Shown one piece after another: positions 35,810 to 43,841 of a stretch of 64,000 bases of DNA (its first letter is position 1; each line of letters opens with the position of its first letter). Below the pieces are notes generated by a model that saw only the letters and a program-made list of their open reading frames with translations, ran no database searches and was not told the origin of the DNA. The DNA comes from Paenibacillus sp. FSL M7-0420. Its GTDB lineage: Bacteria; Bacillota; Bacilli; Paenibacillales; Paenibacillaceae. Position numbers and translations under genes: made by a program. The DNA is taken from assembly GCF_038002345.1 (NCBI RefSeq), contig NZ_JBBOCJ010000001.1:1116001-1180000 (forward strand). The letters are read 5' to 3'.

Positions 35810-36814
35810 CTATTCCTCAAGAAACACAAGTCCGATGAAATCCTCCGGCTCAATACGGCCGAAGTAATGCTTCAGATCGAGATCAGCCAGCGCCTGGCGG
35901 ACCTCGGCTTCCTCATAACGCTTGCCGCGCAGCGCATTCTCCACATCTGCCACATCGCCGACGCCGAAGAAGTCGCCGTAGATTTTGATCTCCCGGATGA
36001 CCGAATCTTCAATATCCATGCGGATATCCACGAGCCCTGCCGGGAATTTGCGGGTGTGCTTCACGTTGCTCTTCGGCGACAGACCATAGTTCCAGTCCCA
36101 ATTCTGGTAATGCTCCTTGGAGATTTCATTGATCCGCACCCAGTCGTCCATGGTCAGCTTGTACTGCGGAACCTCGGAGGCTTCCATGCCGAAGATTGAG
36201 CGCAGCAGGCCCTCACGGAATTGTTCAATCGTCATGTCAGGATTGCCCAGCAGCTCCTTGATATTGGCGACACGGCTGCGCACGGACTTGGTGCTCTTCG
36301 ACTTGAACTTCTCGGGATTCACGTTCAGGGAAGCCTGGACATCATCCAGATTCAGATCGAACATCAGGGTGCCGTGGCTGAACATGCGTCCGCGTGTGGA
36401 GAACTGGGCGTTGCCGGAGATTTTCTGCTCCCCGACCTGAAGATCATTGCGTCCGCTCAGCTCGGCGTTCACGCCCATAGATTGCAGATAGTCGATGACC
36501 GGCTGGGTGAATTTCAGGAAGTTATGGAAGGACTGGCCGTCATCCTTGGTAATGAAGCTGAAGTTGAGGTTGCCGAGATCATGATACACCGCGCCGCCGC
36601 CGGACAACCGCCGAACGACCTGGATATTGTGCTCCTTCACGTACTCCTGGTTGATCTCCTCAATCGTATTCTGATGCTTGCCAATAATGATTGACGGGCT
36701 GTTGATATAGAAGAGCAGGTAGCTCTCGTCCATCGGCAGGTTTTTGAGCGCAAACTCCTCAATGGCGAGATTGATCGATGCGTCTGTAATTCCGGTATTA
36801 TCGATAAAAAGCAT
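35810..36814 (-). CDS. lplJ: Lipoate-protein ligase LplJ
   Basis: 334 aa, ATG after CGGAGGAATCAC. Activates free lipoate with ATP and attaches it to carrier domains of dehydrogenase complexes. The catalytic domain shows 'VVRRLSGGGAVYHDLGNLNFSF' near residue 68 and the lipoyl-AMP lysine region 'SGNAQFSTRGRMFSHGTLMF' near 133. The C-terminal accessory domain is present (about 250-334). Length matches Bacillus LplJ. Monocistronic. Confidence 0.95.
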   Translation of the reverse strand: MLFIDNTGITDASINLAIEEFALKNLPMDESYLLFYINSPSIIIGKHQNTIEEINQEYVKEHNIQVVRRLSGGGAVYHDLGNLNFSFITKDDGQSFHNFLKFTQPVIDYLQSMGVNAELSGRNDLQVGEQKISGNAQFSTRGRMFSHGTLMFDLNLDDVQASLNVNPEKFKSKSTKSVRSRVANIKELLGNPDMTIEQFREGLLRSIFGMEASEVPQYKLTMDDWVRINEISKEHYQNWDWNYGLSPKSNVKHTRKFPAGLVDIRMDIEDSVIREIKIYGDFFGVGDVADVENALRGKRYEEAEVRQALADLDLKHYFGRIEPEDFIGLVFLEE

Positions 36815-37117
36815 TCGTGATTCCTCCGCGTGACCATAGTAAACTGCTGTACTTATTCTAAACTAAAAGAGAGATTTCTTCAAAAAAGGGGGGAACGGCG
36901 GGGGAGGGGCTATTGGCGGATAGGATGAGGGAATAGGGTTAACTGGCGCGTGTGGCGGATAGAAACGATTGATGAGTGCGTGTGCAGCATGAACAGGTGC
37001 GGCATGTATAGAAAGTTTACGGGTTCAAGACCGGATGCATAGGCAATATGACGTTGACGTACTTCCGCCCTTAGGCCAATAATTGGGAGACAGATGTAAC
37101 GTAAAGGGAGTGTACCT
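36815..37117. other. Gene-free gap upstream of cobD
   Basis: About 300 bases between the divergent lplJ and cobD genes. I see no hairpin terminator, no B12-box-like core and no clear promoter; GC content is mixed. The ribosome site of cobD (AAAGGGAGTG) lies at its end. Confidence 0.5.
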
Positions 37118-38209
37118 ATGCTTGAAAAATACGGCCACGGCGGTGATCTGCTGACCGCAGCCGAGTTATACGGGGACAGCAGCGGCGGATTTCTGGATTT
37201 CAGCGCCAATATTAACCCGCTGGGGCCGCCGCCGGGCGTGCTGGCGCAGCTGCGGGATGCGGGCGCAGCGGTCACCGCTTACCCTGATCCGGGCCACCGC
37301 AGGCTCAAGGCGCTGCTGGCGGAGGAGCTGGGTCTCGGCACGGAGTGGATTACCGTGGCGAACGGGGCGGCAGAGTCGATGGCGCTGCTGCTGCTGGCGG
37401 TGGCTCCGCGCCGGGTGGGCATCGTGGAGCCGTGCTTCTCCGAGTACCGCCAGCTCGCGGAGCAGTTCGGCGCGGAGGTCTTGTCCGTTCAGGGGACCAG
37501 CCGGATGGATTACCGGGCTGCCGTGGACAGCGTCTCCGCCCTGCTGGAGCAGGTCGATCTGCTGTTCCTCGGCCAGCCGAATAATCCGAACGGCGTCCAG
37601 TATCCGCTGGACGAGCTGCGGCAGCTCGCGCAGCAGGCAGAGGCCTGCGGGACGGTACTGGCGGTGGATGAAGCGTTCATCGACTTCATCCCGGAGGCGG
37701 ACCGGCAATCCCTGCTGCCGGAGCTGGGGGCTTACCGTCATACGGTGCTGGTGCGCTCGATGACGAAGTTCTTTGCCATTCCGGGGCTGCGGCTGGGCTT
37801 CACTGCCGCGCATCCGGCGCTTGCCGCAGCCATGACCGGCAAGCAGGTGACCTGGAGCGTGAACGGCCTGGCGCTGCTGGCCGGGGAAGCCTGCCTGCGC
37901 TGCGGCGACGGCTACAGGCAGGAGACGCGTGCGCTGATCGCAGCTGAGCGGCAGCGGCTGCGGGAGGGCTTGCTTGAGCTCGGCTGCGGCGTGCCGCCGG
38001 GCGAAGCGAACTTCCTGCTGCTGCGGCTGCCCGCTCCGTGGAGCGCGCAGGAGATGCAGCAGCGCTTGGGTGCGGGTGGCATCCTCGTCCGCAGCTGCGC
38101 GATGTACCCCGGCCTTGAGCCGGGACACATCCGCGTCGCGGTCAAGGGCCGTGCGGACAACGACCGTCTGCTGCGGCAGATGGGGGAGCTGCTGCGGGCG
38201 GGGATGTGA
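37118..38209 (+). CDS. cobD: L-threonine-O-3-phosphate decarboxylase
   Basis: 363 aa, ATG after AAAGGGAGTGTACC. PLP fold type I enzyme; converts threonine phosphate to (R)-1-aminopropan-2-ol phosphate, the linker of cobalamin's lower loop. Opens 'HGGDLLTAAELYG-SSGGFLDFSANINPLGPP', typical of CobD rather than histidinol-phosphate aminotransferase. The PLP lysine is in 'VRSMTKFFAIPGLRLGF' near 215-231, and 'GQPNNPNG' contacts the cofactor. The context, with CbiZ and CbiB just behind, settles the assignment. Its stop overlaps a GTG that opens the cbiZ frame. Confidence 0.9.
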   Translation: MLEKYGHGGDLLTAAELYGDSSGGFLDFSANINPLGPPPGVLAQLRDAGAAVTAYPDPGHRRLKALLAEELGLGTEWITVANGAAESMALLLLAVAPRRVGIVEPCFSEYRQLAEQFGAEVLSVQGTSRMDYRAAVDSVSALLEQVDLLFLGQPNNPNGVQYPLDELRQLAQQAEACGTVLAVDEAFIDFIPEADRQSLLPELGAYRHTVLVRSMTKFFAIPGLRLGFTAAHPALAAAMTGKQVTWSVNGLALLAGEACLRCGDGYRQETRALIAAERQRLREGLLELGCGVPPGEANFLLLRLPAPWSAQEMQQRLGAGGILVRSCAMYPGLEPGHIRVAVKGRADNDRLLRQMGELLRAGM

Positions 38210-38283
38210 GCAAGAACGGCGGCAGTGCAGGCTGCGAGCGCGCGAATAGGGCTAATGGGAGCGAACGGAGAGGAGCGAAGGAT

Positions 38284-39261
38284 ATGAAGGAAGCAAAGGA
38301 AGTGCAGGAAGCGAAGGTAGCGAAGGTAAAGCTGCCCTTTAAGGCCGAAGACGGGGAGAAGACGTACCGCAGTAAGGTGTGGCCCGGGCTGACGCTGGAA
38401 TGGCGGGAAGGCCATCTGCTGCTGGAATTTCCGGCTGAAGCGGACAGTATATCAAGTGCGGTATATGGCGGAGGCGTGGGACGTCTGAAGCGTGCGGTGA
38501 ACCAATACGTCAGCCGGGACTACGAGTGCAGCAATCCGGTGCAGGATCTTGAAAACAAGCTTCAGGAGTGGGGCTACCCGCTGGAAGGCTGCGCCGGGCT
38601 AATGACGGCCGTTCCGCTGGAGCACGCTGCTGTTGCCGAGGAGGATACGGGATCAGCGGGCATATTCTGCTGCGTAACAGCGGCGGCGGGCAACGCGGCC
38701 CGGGCCGGGTCGGTGCGCAGTGTGCTGACGGCCTACCGTCCGGGCACAATCAATATTATGCTCGGCATCGATGGCTGGCTGTCCCAGTCGGCCATGGTCA
38801 ATGCTGTGATGACGGCCACGGAAGCGAAGGCTGCGGCGCTGGCAGACCTCGGAATCACGGATTCCGAGAATGGGCTTGGCGCAACGGGAACCACTACGGA
38901 TGCCATTGTGATTGCGGTGAGCGGGAGCCGCCGCTATGCTGCGGAGCATGTGTATGCCGGAACGGCGACTGACCTCGGCGGAGCCATCGGCAGACTGGTG
39001 TACAGCGCGGTGACGGAGAGCCTGCGCTCAGTGGAAGCAGCGAAATCCATGAGTAGAGCAGAGGCGGAAGCATCGCAGGCTGCGCGAGGAGTAGACGCGG
39101 AGTCGTTACGAGCTGTGCACGGGGTACACGCGGAAGAATCGCAGGCTGCGCGAGAAGTAGACGCGGAAGTGTCACATGTTGAGCACGGAGTAGACGCGGG
39201 AGCGTTACAGGCATCACATTCTCCACAGCCCCGTGTCTCTCAGGATGGCGGCCGGGAATGA
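38284..39261 (+). CDS. cbiZ: Adenosylcobinamide amidohydrolase CbiZ with repeat tail
   Basis: 325 aa from ATG 38284, chosen for GAGAGGAG nine bases upstream; a GTG at 38206 overlapping the cobD stop would add 26 low-complexity residues. CbiZ cuts the aminopropanol arm from (adenosyl)cobinamide to give cobyric acid for salvage. Diagnostic strings: 'GRLKRAVNQYV', 'GCAGLMTAV', 'CCVTAAAGNAARAG', 'PGTINIMLGIDGWLSQSAMVNAVMTATEAKAAAL' (quoted only by its parts GTINIM and TEAKAAAL) and 'GLGATGTTTDAIVIA'. The last 65 residues are 11-residue repeats, unlike any catalytic part. Feeds CbiB next door. Confidence 0.9.
   Translation: MKEAKEVQEAKVAKVKLPFKAEDGEKTYRSKVWPGLTLEWREGHLLLEFPAEADSISSAVYGGGVGRLKRAVNQYVSRDYECSNPVQDLENKLQEWGYPLEGCAGLMTAVPLEHAAVAEEDTGSAGIFCCVTAAAGNAARAGSVRSVLTAYRPGTINIMLGIDGWLSQSAMVNAVMTATEAKAAALADLGITDSENGLGATGTTTDAIVIAVSGSRRYAAEHVYAGTATDLGGAIGRLVYSAVTESLRSVEAAKSMSRAEAEASQAARGVDAESLRAVHGVHAEESQAAREVDAEVSHVEHGVDAGALQASHSPQPRVSQDGGRE
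39064..39228 (+). repeat. 33-bp in-frame repeats in the cbiZ tail
   Basis: Units begin at 39064, 39097, 39130, 39163 and 39196 (the last partial), each starting GCGGAAG or GCGGAGT and encoding AEASQAARGVD-like 11-residue blocks. Copies differ by several bases, so the array is not recent. Confidence 0.8.
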
Positions 39262-39301
39262 TGAACACGGACTGCTATACAGAGCGGCGGGGTGAGCAAA
39301 G

Positions 39302-40267
39302 GTGAAGCTTGCTATCATCCTGCTCTCTGCTTATATTGTGGACCGGGTGGTTGGTGATCCGCACAGCCTGCCCCATCCGGTTATTTACATAGGGAAGGTC
39401 ATTAGTGCTCTGGAGCGGGGGATTCGCCGCTTCGCCGCAGCTCCCAGTGCTCTGAAGCGTGCCGGTATTCTTCTTCCGCTGCTGGTGGCGGGCGGCGCTT
39501 GGGCGCTGACCGCGCTGCTTGTTGTGTTGCTCGCCCGCCTGTCTCCCTGGCTTGCCGGGCTTGCCGAAGTCTGGCTGATCTCGACCACCATCGCCTCCAA
39601 GGGATTGAAGGATGCAGGTATGGCCGTATACGCCGAGCTGCGTTCTGGGGATATTCCCGCCGCACGCCGGGCGCTGGGGATGATCGTAGGCCGGGATACG
39701 GCTCATCTGGACAGCCCGGAGATTGTGCGCGGTACGGTGGAGACGGTTGCGGAGAATATCGTCGATGCGATCATCTCGCCGCTGTTCTTCGCCCTGCTGG
39801 GCGGGTCGCCGCTGGCCATGGCTTACCGTGCGGTGAACACGCTGGATTCCATGGTCGGCTACAAGAACGAGAAATACCGCGACCTCGGCTGGGCATCGGC
39901 CCGCTTGGACGATGTCGCCAACTACATACCGGCACGGTTGACCGCGCTGCTCTTAACCTTATGTGCTGCGCTTCTGCGGCTGGACTGGCGGAGATGCTGG
40001 CGCACCGTGCGCCGGGATGCCCGCCTTCATCCCAGTCCGAACAGCGGCTACCCGGAATCGGCAGTTGCCGGGGCCCTCGGCATCCGGCTGGGCGGCGAGA
40101 ATGTATACCATGGCATCGTCTCCTTCCGCGCGTACATGGGTGATCCGCTGCGGACGATGGAGCCGGAGGATATTATTGTGACCTCGCGGATGATGATGTG
40201 GTCATCCGCAATATTTGTCTGCATCTGTGCAGCCGTTGCCCTGCTATGGCACGGGATCGGGGGCTAA
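39302..40267 (+). CDS. cbiB: Adenosylcobinamide-phosphate synthase CbiB
   Basis: 321 aa, GTG at 39302 after GGGTGAGCAAAG. Integral membrane enzyme that joins cobyric acid to aminopropanol phosphate. Signature 'DRVVGDPHSLPHPVIYIGKVISALE' type start (parts DRVVGDP and HPV), 'TVAENIVDAIISPLFFALLGG' and 'AYRAVNTLDSMVGYKNEKY' are family hallmarks. Several hydrophobic segments, for example about 55-85 and 300-318. Seven bases before cobC. Also called CobD in the Pseudomonas naming. Confidence 0.95.
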   Translation: MKLAIILLSAYIVDRVVGDPHSLPHPVIYIGKVISALERGIRRFAAAPSALKRAGILLPLLVAGGAWALTALLVVLLARLSPWLAGLAEVWLISTTIASKGLKDAGMAVYAELRSGDIPAARRALGMIVGRDTAHLDSPEIVRGTVETVAENIVDAIISPLFFALLGGSPLAMAYRAVNTLDSMVGYKNEKYRDLGWASARLDDVANYIPARLTALLLTLCAALLRLDWRRCWRTVRRDARLHPSPNSGYPESAVAGALGIRLGGENVYHGIVSFRAYMGDPLRTMEPEDIIVTSRMMMWSSAIFVCICAAVALLWHGIGG

Positions 40268-40273
40268 AGCGGA

Positions 40274-40993
40274 ATGGAGAGAGTTCAAGCAGGAGGGGCG
40301 GGGGATTCTTCTCCGGTTGACCAGAATGCGGAGGAAGCTCAAAAGTTGCAGGGGATACAGTCGCTTCTGACCCAGCCTGCGCAGCCGGAGCTTGAGGTGG
40401 TGTTAGTCCGCCATGGCTATACGCAGTGGAATCAGGAACGGCGTTATCTGGGGAGGACCGATGTGCCGCTTATGCCGGGGGAGGCGGAGCGGTTGAAGGA
40501 GCTCCGGACACAGCCGCCGCTCACCGGGGAATTCCGCCGTGTCTATTGCAGCGACCTGTGCCGATGCAGAGAGACTCTGGCAGCCTTGGTTCCGCACCTG
40601 ATGCCGCAGGCCATCTATGATTCCCGGCTGCGGGAGATGGACTTCGGGGCGTGGGAAGGCTGCACGTATGAGCAACTTAAGGATCATGCGCTGTACCGGA
40701 GCTGGATTGACAACCCCGGGTCGGCCACGCCGCCGGGAGGGGAGGCGTGGGAGGAATTCGCCGCCCGGGTTGATCATTTCTGGACGCAGCTTCAGTGGGA
40801 GGCGCAGGCTCCCGAAGTATCTCGTATATTACTGGTGACCCACGGCGGTGTCATCCGGCAGCTGCTGGCGCAGATCATCGAAGACATGACCTTCTATACC
40901 GCTGTAGCACCAGCTCCAGGTGAGATTACAGTCCTGCATCTGCGGAAGGTTGGAGGAAGCTGGCGGATGGCAGCGGAGAATGCTGACGGGTGA
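40274..40993 (+). CDS. cobC: Alpha-ribazole phosphatase-like histidine phosphatase
   Basis: 239 aa, ATG at 40274 with a weak site. Phosphohistidine motif 'VLVRHGYTQWNQERRYLG' near residue 40, second Arg/Glu site 'REMDFGAWEGCTYEQL', and the closing His 'LVTHGGVIRQLL'. CobC removes the phosphate at the end of the lower-loop pathway. A polar N-terminal extension of about 35 residues precedes the domain. Position next to cbiB supports CobC over a generic phosphoglycerate-mutase-like protein. Confidence 0.85.
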   Translation: MERVQAGGAGDSSPVDQNAEEAQKLQGIQSLLTQPAQPELEVVLVRHGYTQWNQERRYLGRTDVPLMPGEAERLKELRTQPPLTGEFRRVYCSDLCRCRETLAALVPHLMPQAIYDSRLREMDFGAWEGCTYEQLKDHALYRSWIDNPGSATPPGGEAWEEFAARVDHFWTQLQWEAQAPEVSRILLVTHGGVIRQLLAQIIEDMTFYTAVAPAPGEITVLHLRKVGGSWRMAAENADG

Positions 40994-41180
40994 TTGCACT
41001 ATGTACATCAGATTGATCTAAAAAACGTGCCAAAACCCGTTCTGCTGTATTTCCTGCAACAGAATATCAGCAATTGCCCCCATAATAGGCAAAATCCAAA
41101 TTTCTGATGTACATAATGCAGCAGAACACGAAATAGGGCCAATATACTTTAATCTGACTGTACAAAATACAATAGAACCC
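40991..41180. repeat. Palindromic repeat cluster with 51-bp spacing (TGTACA type)
   Basis: TATGTACATCAGA at 41000-41012 and its reverse complement at 41103-41115 bound a 116-bp segment. GTTCTGCTG near 41,039 is inverted as CAGCAGAAC near 41,119. TGTACATAATGCAGCAGAAC at 41108 recurs, diverged, as TGTACAAAATACAATAGAAC at 41159, 51 bases on. Units thus occur in both orientations. Confidence 0.7.
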
Positions 41181-41213
41181 TCACGGGGGCGCCCGAATGG
41201 TGTCTTGAGCTCA

Positions 41214-41266
41214 CCCACAGAACCACGCCCGGAAGAAAATCCCGGGGCGGTGGTTCTTTTTTTACG
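41214..41266 (+). terminator. Terminator before the MocR-ddl operon
   Basis: AGAACCACGCCC (about 41,219-41,230) pairs with GGGCGGTGGTTCT (41,246-41,258), then a run of T residues. It isolates the cob genes from the regulator operon; one bulged base. Confidence 0.85.
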
Positions 41267-41306
41267 GCAAAGTCTGTGCCATGATAGCTATGGAGGCGAT
41301 CACAGG

Positions 41307-42770
41307 ATGTTTAAGGATTTCAAGCTCATTGCCGGGCGTCCGGTATCGATCCAGGTGAAGGATTACATGAAGCATCTCATCATCAAAAGCGCGCTCCAAG
41401 GCGGGCAGAAGCTGCCCTCGACACGTGAGCTGAGCACCTTGCTGAAGGTCAGCCGGAACTCGGTAATCTCCGCTTATGAAGGTCTGGAAGACGATGGCTT
41501 CGCCTATACCGTACAGGGCCAGGGCAGTTACGTCGCACAGGGCGCAGCAGCGGGGCAGGGTGAACCGGAAGCGGCAACCTGGAGCATGGACTGGACAGAG
41601 CGGCTCAGCAGCCAGGCGCTGCTCGCGGAGGAGCTGGACATTATGAAGCGGGGGATACGCGCGGAGAAGGGCACGATTTCTTTTACCAGCATCGCCCCGG
41701 ATGAGCGTCTCTTCGATCTGGACCATGTGCGTAGAGCGTTCCTGGAGCGTATGTCCGTAGAGGGCAATGTTCTGCTGAATTATGGATATGCCAAAGGCTA
41801 TAAGCCATTAATAGACTATCTCAAACAATATATGGAGCATAAAGGAGTAGATCTGCGCGGCAAGGATCTGCTGATTACGAACGGGTTCACAGAGGGCTTC
41901 GACCTGGTGCTGTCGGCTCTCGGCAAGCGTCACGGCACAGTGGTCTGCGAGAATCCGACGCATCATACGGCGATCAAGAATCTGAGGCTGCACGGCTTCG
42001 GAATTCACGGAGTCACGATGGAGCGGGACGGCATCCACCTCGGGGAGCTGAAGCAGGCGCTGGAGGCGCAGCAATACGACTGTGCTTATCTGGTTCCCTC
42101 CTACCATAATCCCACCGGCATCGTCATGTCTCCCGAGAAAAGACAAGGGCTGATGAAGCTGATGCAGGACTACAACGTGCCGGTGATTGAGGACGGGTTC
42201 AACGAGGAGCTGCGGTATTCCGGCGCCCATGTGGCTCCGTTAATTGCGGCGGCGGGCGGCGGGAACGGCGTGGTGTATCTCGGCAGCTTTTCCAAGGTTC
42301 TGTTCCCCGGGCTGCGGGTGGGCTGGGTGCTGGCGGATCAGGAGCTGATCTATTATCTGGAGAGCGTCAAGCGGGCGCGGACCATTCATACCTCGACGCT
42401 GGACCAGTCCATTCTGTATCAATATCTGCTGGGCGGCAATCTGGAGAAGTATCTCAAAAAAGCCCGGCTGGAGTATAAACGCAAATACGAGCTGACCCTG
42501 GCCTGCTGTAAGGAGCATATTCCATATGCCACCTTGTCGGGTGATGGGGGGCTGCATCTGTTCGTAACGTTCGCGGAAGGCTTCAACACAAGGGAATTGC
42601 TGGCGGCTTGCCATGCGCAGGGGGTTATTTTTACGGCGGGAGACATCTTCTTCACCGACGGTGCAGGGCAGAACACGCTGCGGCTGGGCTTCTCCAGGGT
42701 GGAGGATGAAGATATCATGAGTGGCATTGCAATCATCGGGAAGACAGCACGGCAAATCATGGGAGAATGA
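41307..42770 (+). CDS. MocR-type (GntR/aminotransferase) regulator, DdlR-like
   Basis: 487 aa from ATG 41307 after TGGAGGCGATCAC. N-terminal GntR winged helix (about 10-75: 'GQKLPSTRELSTLLKVSRNSVISAYEGL'-type, here only by its parts KLPSTRELS and SRNSVISAYE). The C-terminal aminotransferase-like domain has the PLP-lysine string 'YLGSFSKVLFPGLRVGW'. Such proteins use PLP to sense amino acids. The next gene is D-Ala-D-Ala ligase; a MocR protein, DdlR, is known to control ddl in Brevibacillus, so the same role is proposed here. Nine bases separate it from ddl. Confidence 0.88.
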   Translation: MFKDFKLIAGRPVSIQVKDYMKHLIIKSALQGGQKLPSTRELSTLLKVSRNSVISAYEGLEDDGFAYTVQGQGSYVAQGAAAGQGEPEAATWSMDWTERLSSQALLAEELDIMKRGIRAEKGTISFTSIAPDERLFDLDHVRRAFLERMSVEGNVLLNYGYAKGYKPLIDYLKQYMEHKGVDLRGKDLLITNGFTEGFDLVLSALGKRHGTVVCENPTHHTAIKNLRLHGFGIHGVTMERDGIHLGELKQALEAQQYDCAYLVPSYHNPTGIVMSPEKRQGLMKLMQDYNVPVIEDGFNEELRYSGAHVAPLIAAAGGGNGVVYLGSFSKVLFPGLRVGWVLADQELIYYLESVKRARTIHTSTLDQSILYQYLLGGNLEKYLKKARLEYKRKYELTLACCKEHIPYATLSGDGGLHLFVTFAEGFNTRELLAACHAQGVIFTAGDIFFTDGAGQNTLRLGFSRVEDEDIMSGIAIIGKTARQIMGE

Positions 42771-42779
42771 GGTGCGGAT

Positions 42780-43841
42780 ATGCTTAGAGTAGGGGTTATT
42801 ATGGGCGGGGTGTCGTCCGAATATGAGGTATCGCTGAAGACCGGCAGGGAGATGCTGAAGGCGCTTGATCCGGCAAAATACACAGCGGTTCCGGTACACA
42901 TTACCTCGCGCAAAGAGCTGCTGGAACGGGTAGCGGGACTGGACTTCGCGCTGCTTGCCCTGCATGGGGCCTACGGGGAAGATGGTACGGTGCAGGGAGC
43001 CCTGGAGACGCTCGGAATTCCGTATTCCGGGAGCGGGGTGCTCGCAAGCAGCTTATGTATGGATAAAGGGCTGGCCAAGACGGTCATCCGCAGTAAAAGC
43101 ATCCCCACACCCGATTGGCTGTGCTGGGACAGCATGGACGAATATGCCCCGGAAGCCGTGCAGCGGCTCGGTTATCCGGTGATGGTGAAGCCGAATTCCG
43201 GCGGGTCCAGCATCGGCATGACCAAGGTGAATCATCCGCAGGAGCTGGCGGGCGCGGTTGAGAAGGCTTTTGCCTGCGCTGAAGAAGGCTCTGTGCTCAT
43301 TGAACACTATATCCCGGGACAGGAGATTACCTGCTCTATCCTGGGGGGAGAAATGCTGCCGGTCATCGGCATCCAATCGCTGAGTGCGGACTGGTTCGAT
43401 TATGAGGCTAAATACGAGCGTGGCGGCGCGGAGGAGCGGATCATCCGGTTGCCGGATGCGTTGCAGGAACAGGTGCAGACGGCGGCGTTAACCAGCTACC
43501 GGGCGCTCAAATGCGCAGTGTATGCACGGGTGGATATGCTGTTGAAGGATGGCATCCCTTATGTGCTGGAGGTGAACACCTTGCCCGGAATGACAGCAAC
43601 CAGTCTGTTGCCCCAGAGTGCAGCGGCAGCCGGGATGGACTTCAGCAGCCTGCTGGATGAGATTATTACCAGATCACTGCGGGAGCGCGGGGGGCTGCAA
43701 GGTGCATCTGGAGAGGGAGCGCGGATGGCTATGGATGCTGGAATGAAGCAGAAGGGGCAGGTTAAGGAGGCGCAGCAAGCCAATCATACCCATCAACCCC
43801 CTCAAGCGCAGACTGTAGAATATGGAGGTGTCAGGCTATGA
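42780..43841 (+). CDS. ddl: D-alanine--D-alanine ligase
   Basis: 353 aa, ATG with GAGAATGAGGTG upstream. ATP-grasp enzyme that makes the D-Ala-D-Ala dipeptide of peptidoglycan. Visible: N-terminal 'VIMGGVSSEYEVSLKTG', ATP loop 'VMVKPNSGGSSIGM', 'YEAKY' with the Tyr of D-Ala (not D-lactate) ligases, and Mg site 'YVLEVNTLPGMTATSLLPQ'. The catalytic part ends near residue 302; about 50 Gln/Gly/His-rich residues follow as an unusual tail. Its stop overlaps the aminotransferase start (ATGA). Confidence 0.93.
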   Translation: MLRVGVIMGGVSSEYEVSLKTGREMLKALDPAKYTAVPVHITSRKELLERVAGLDFALLALHGAYGEDGTVQGALETLGIPYSGSGVLASSLCMDKGLAKTVIRSKSIPTPDWLCWDSMDEYAPEAVQRLGYPVMVKPNSGGSSIGMTKVNHPQELAGAVEKAFACAEEGSVLIEHYIPGQEITCSILGGEMLPVIGIQSLSADWFDYEAKYERGGAEERIIRLPDALQEQVQTAALTSYRALKCAVYARVDMLLKDGIPYVLEVNTLPGMTATSLLPQSAAAAGMDFSSLLDEIITRSLRERGGLQGASGEGARMAMDAGMKQKGQVKEAQQANHTHQPPQAQTVEYGGVRL

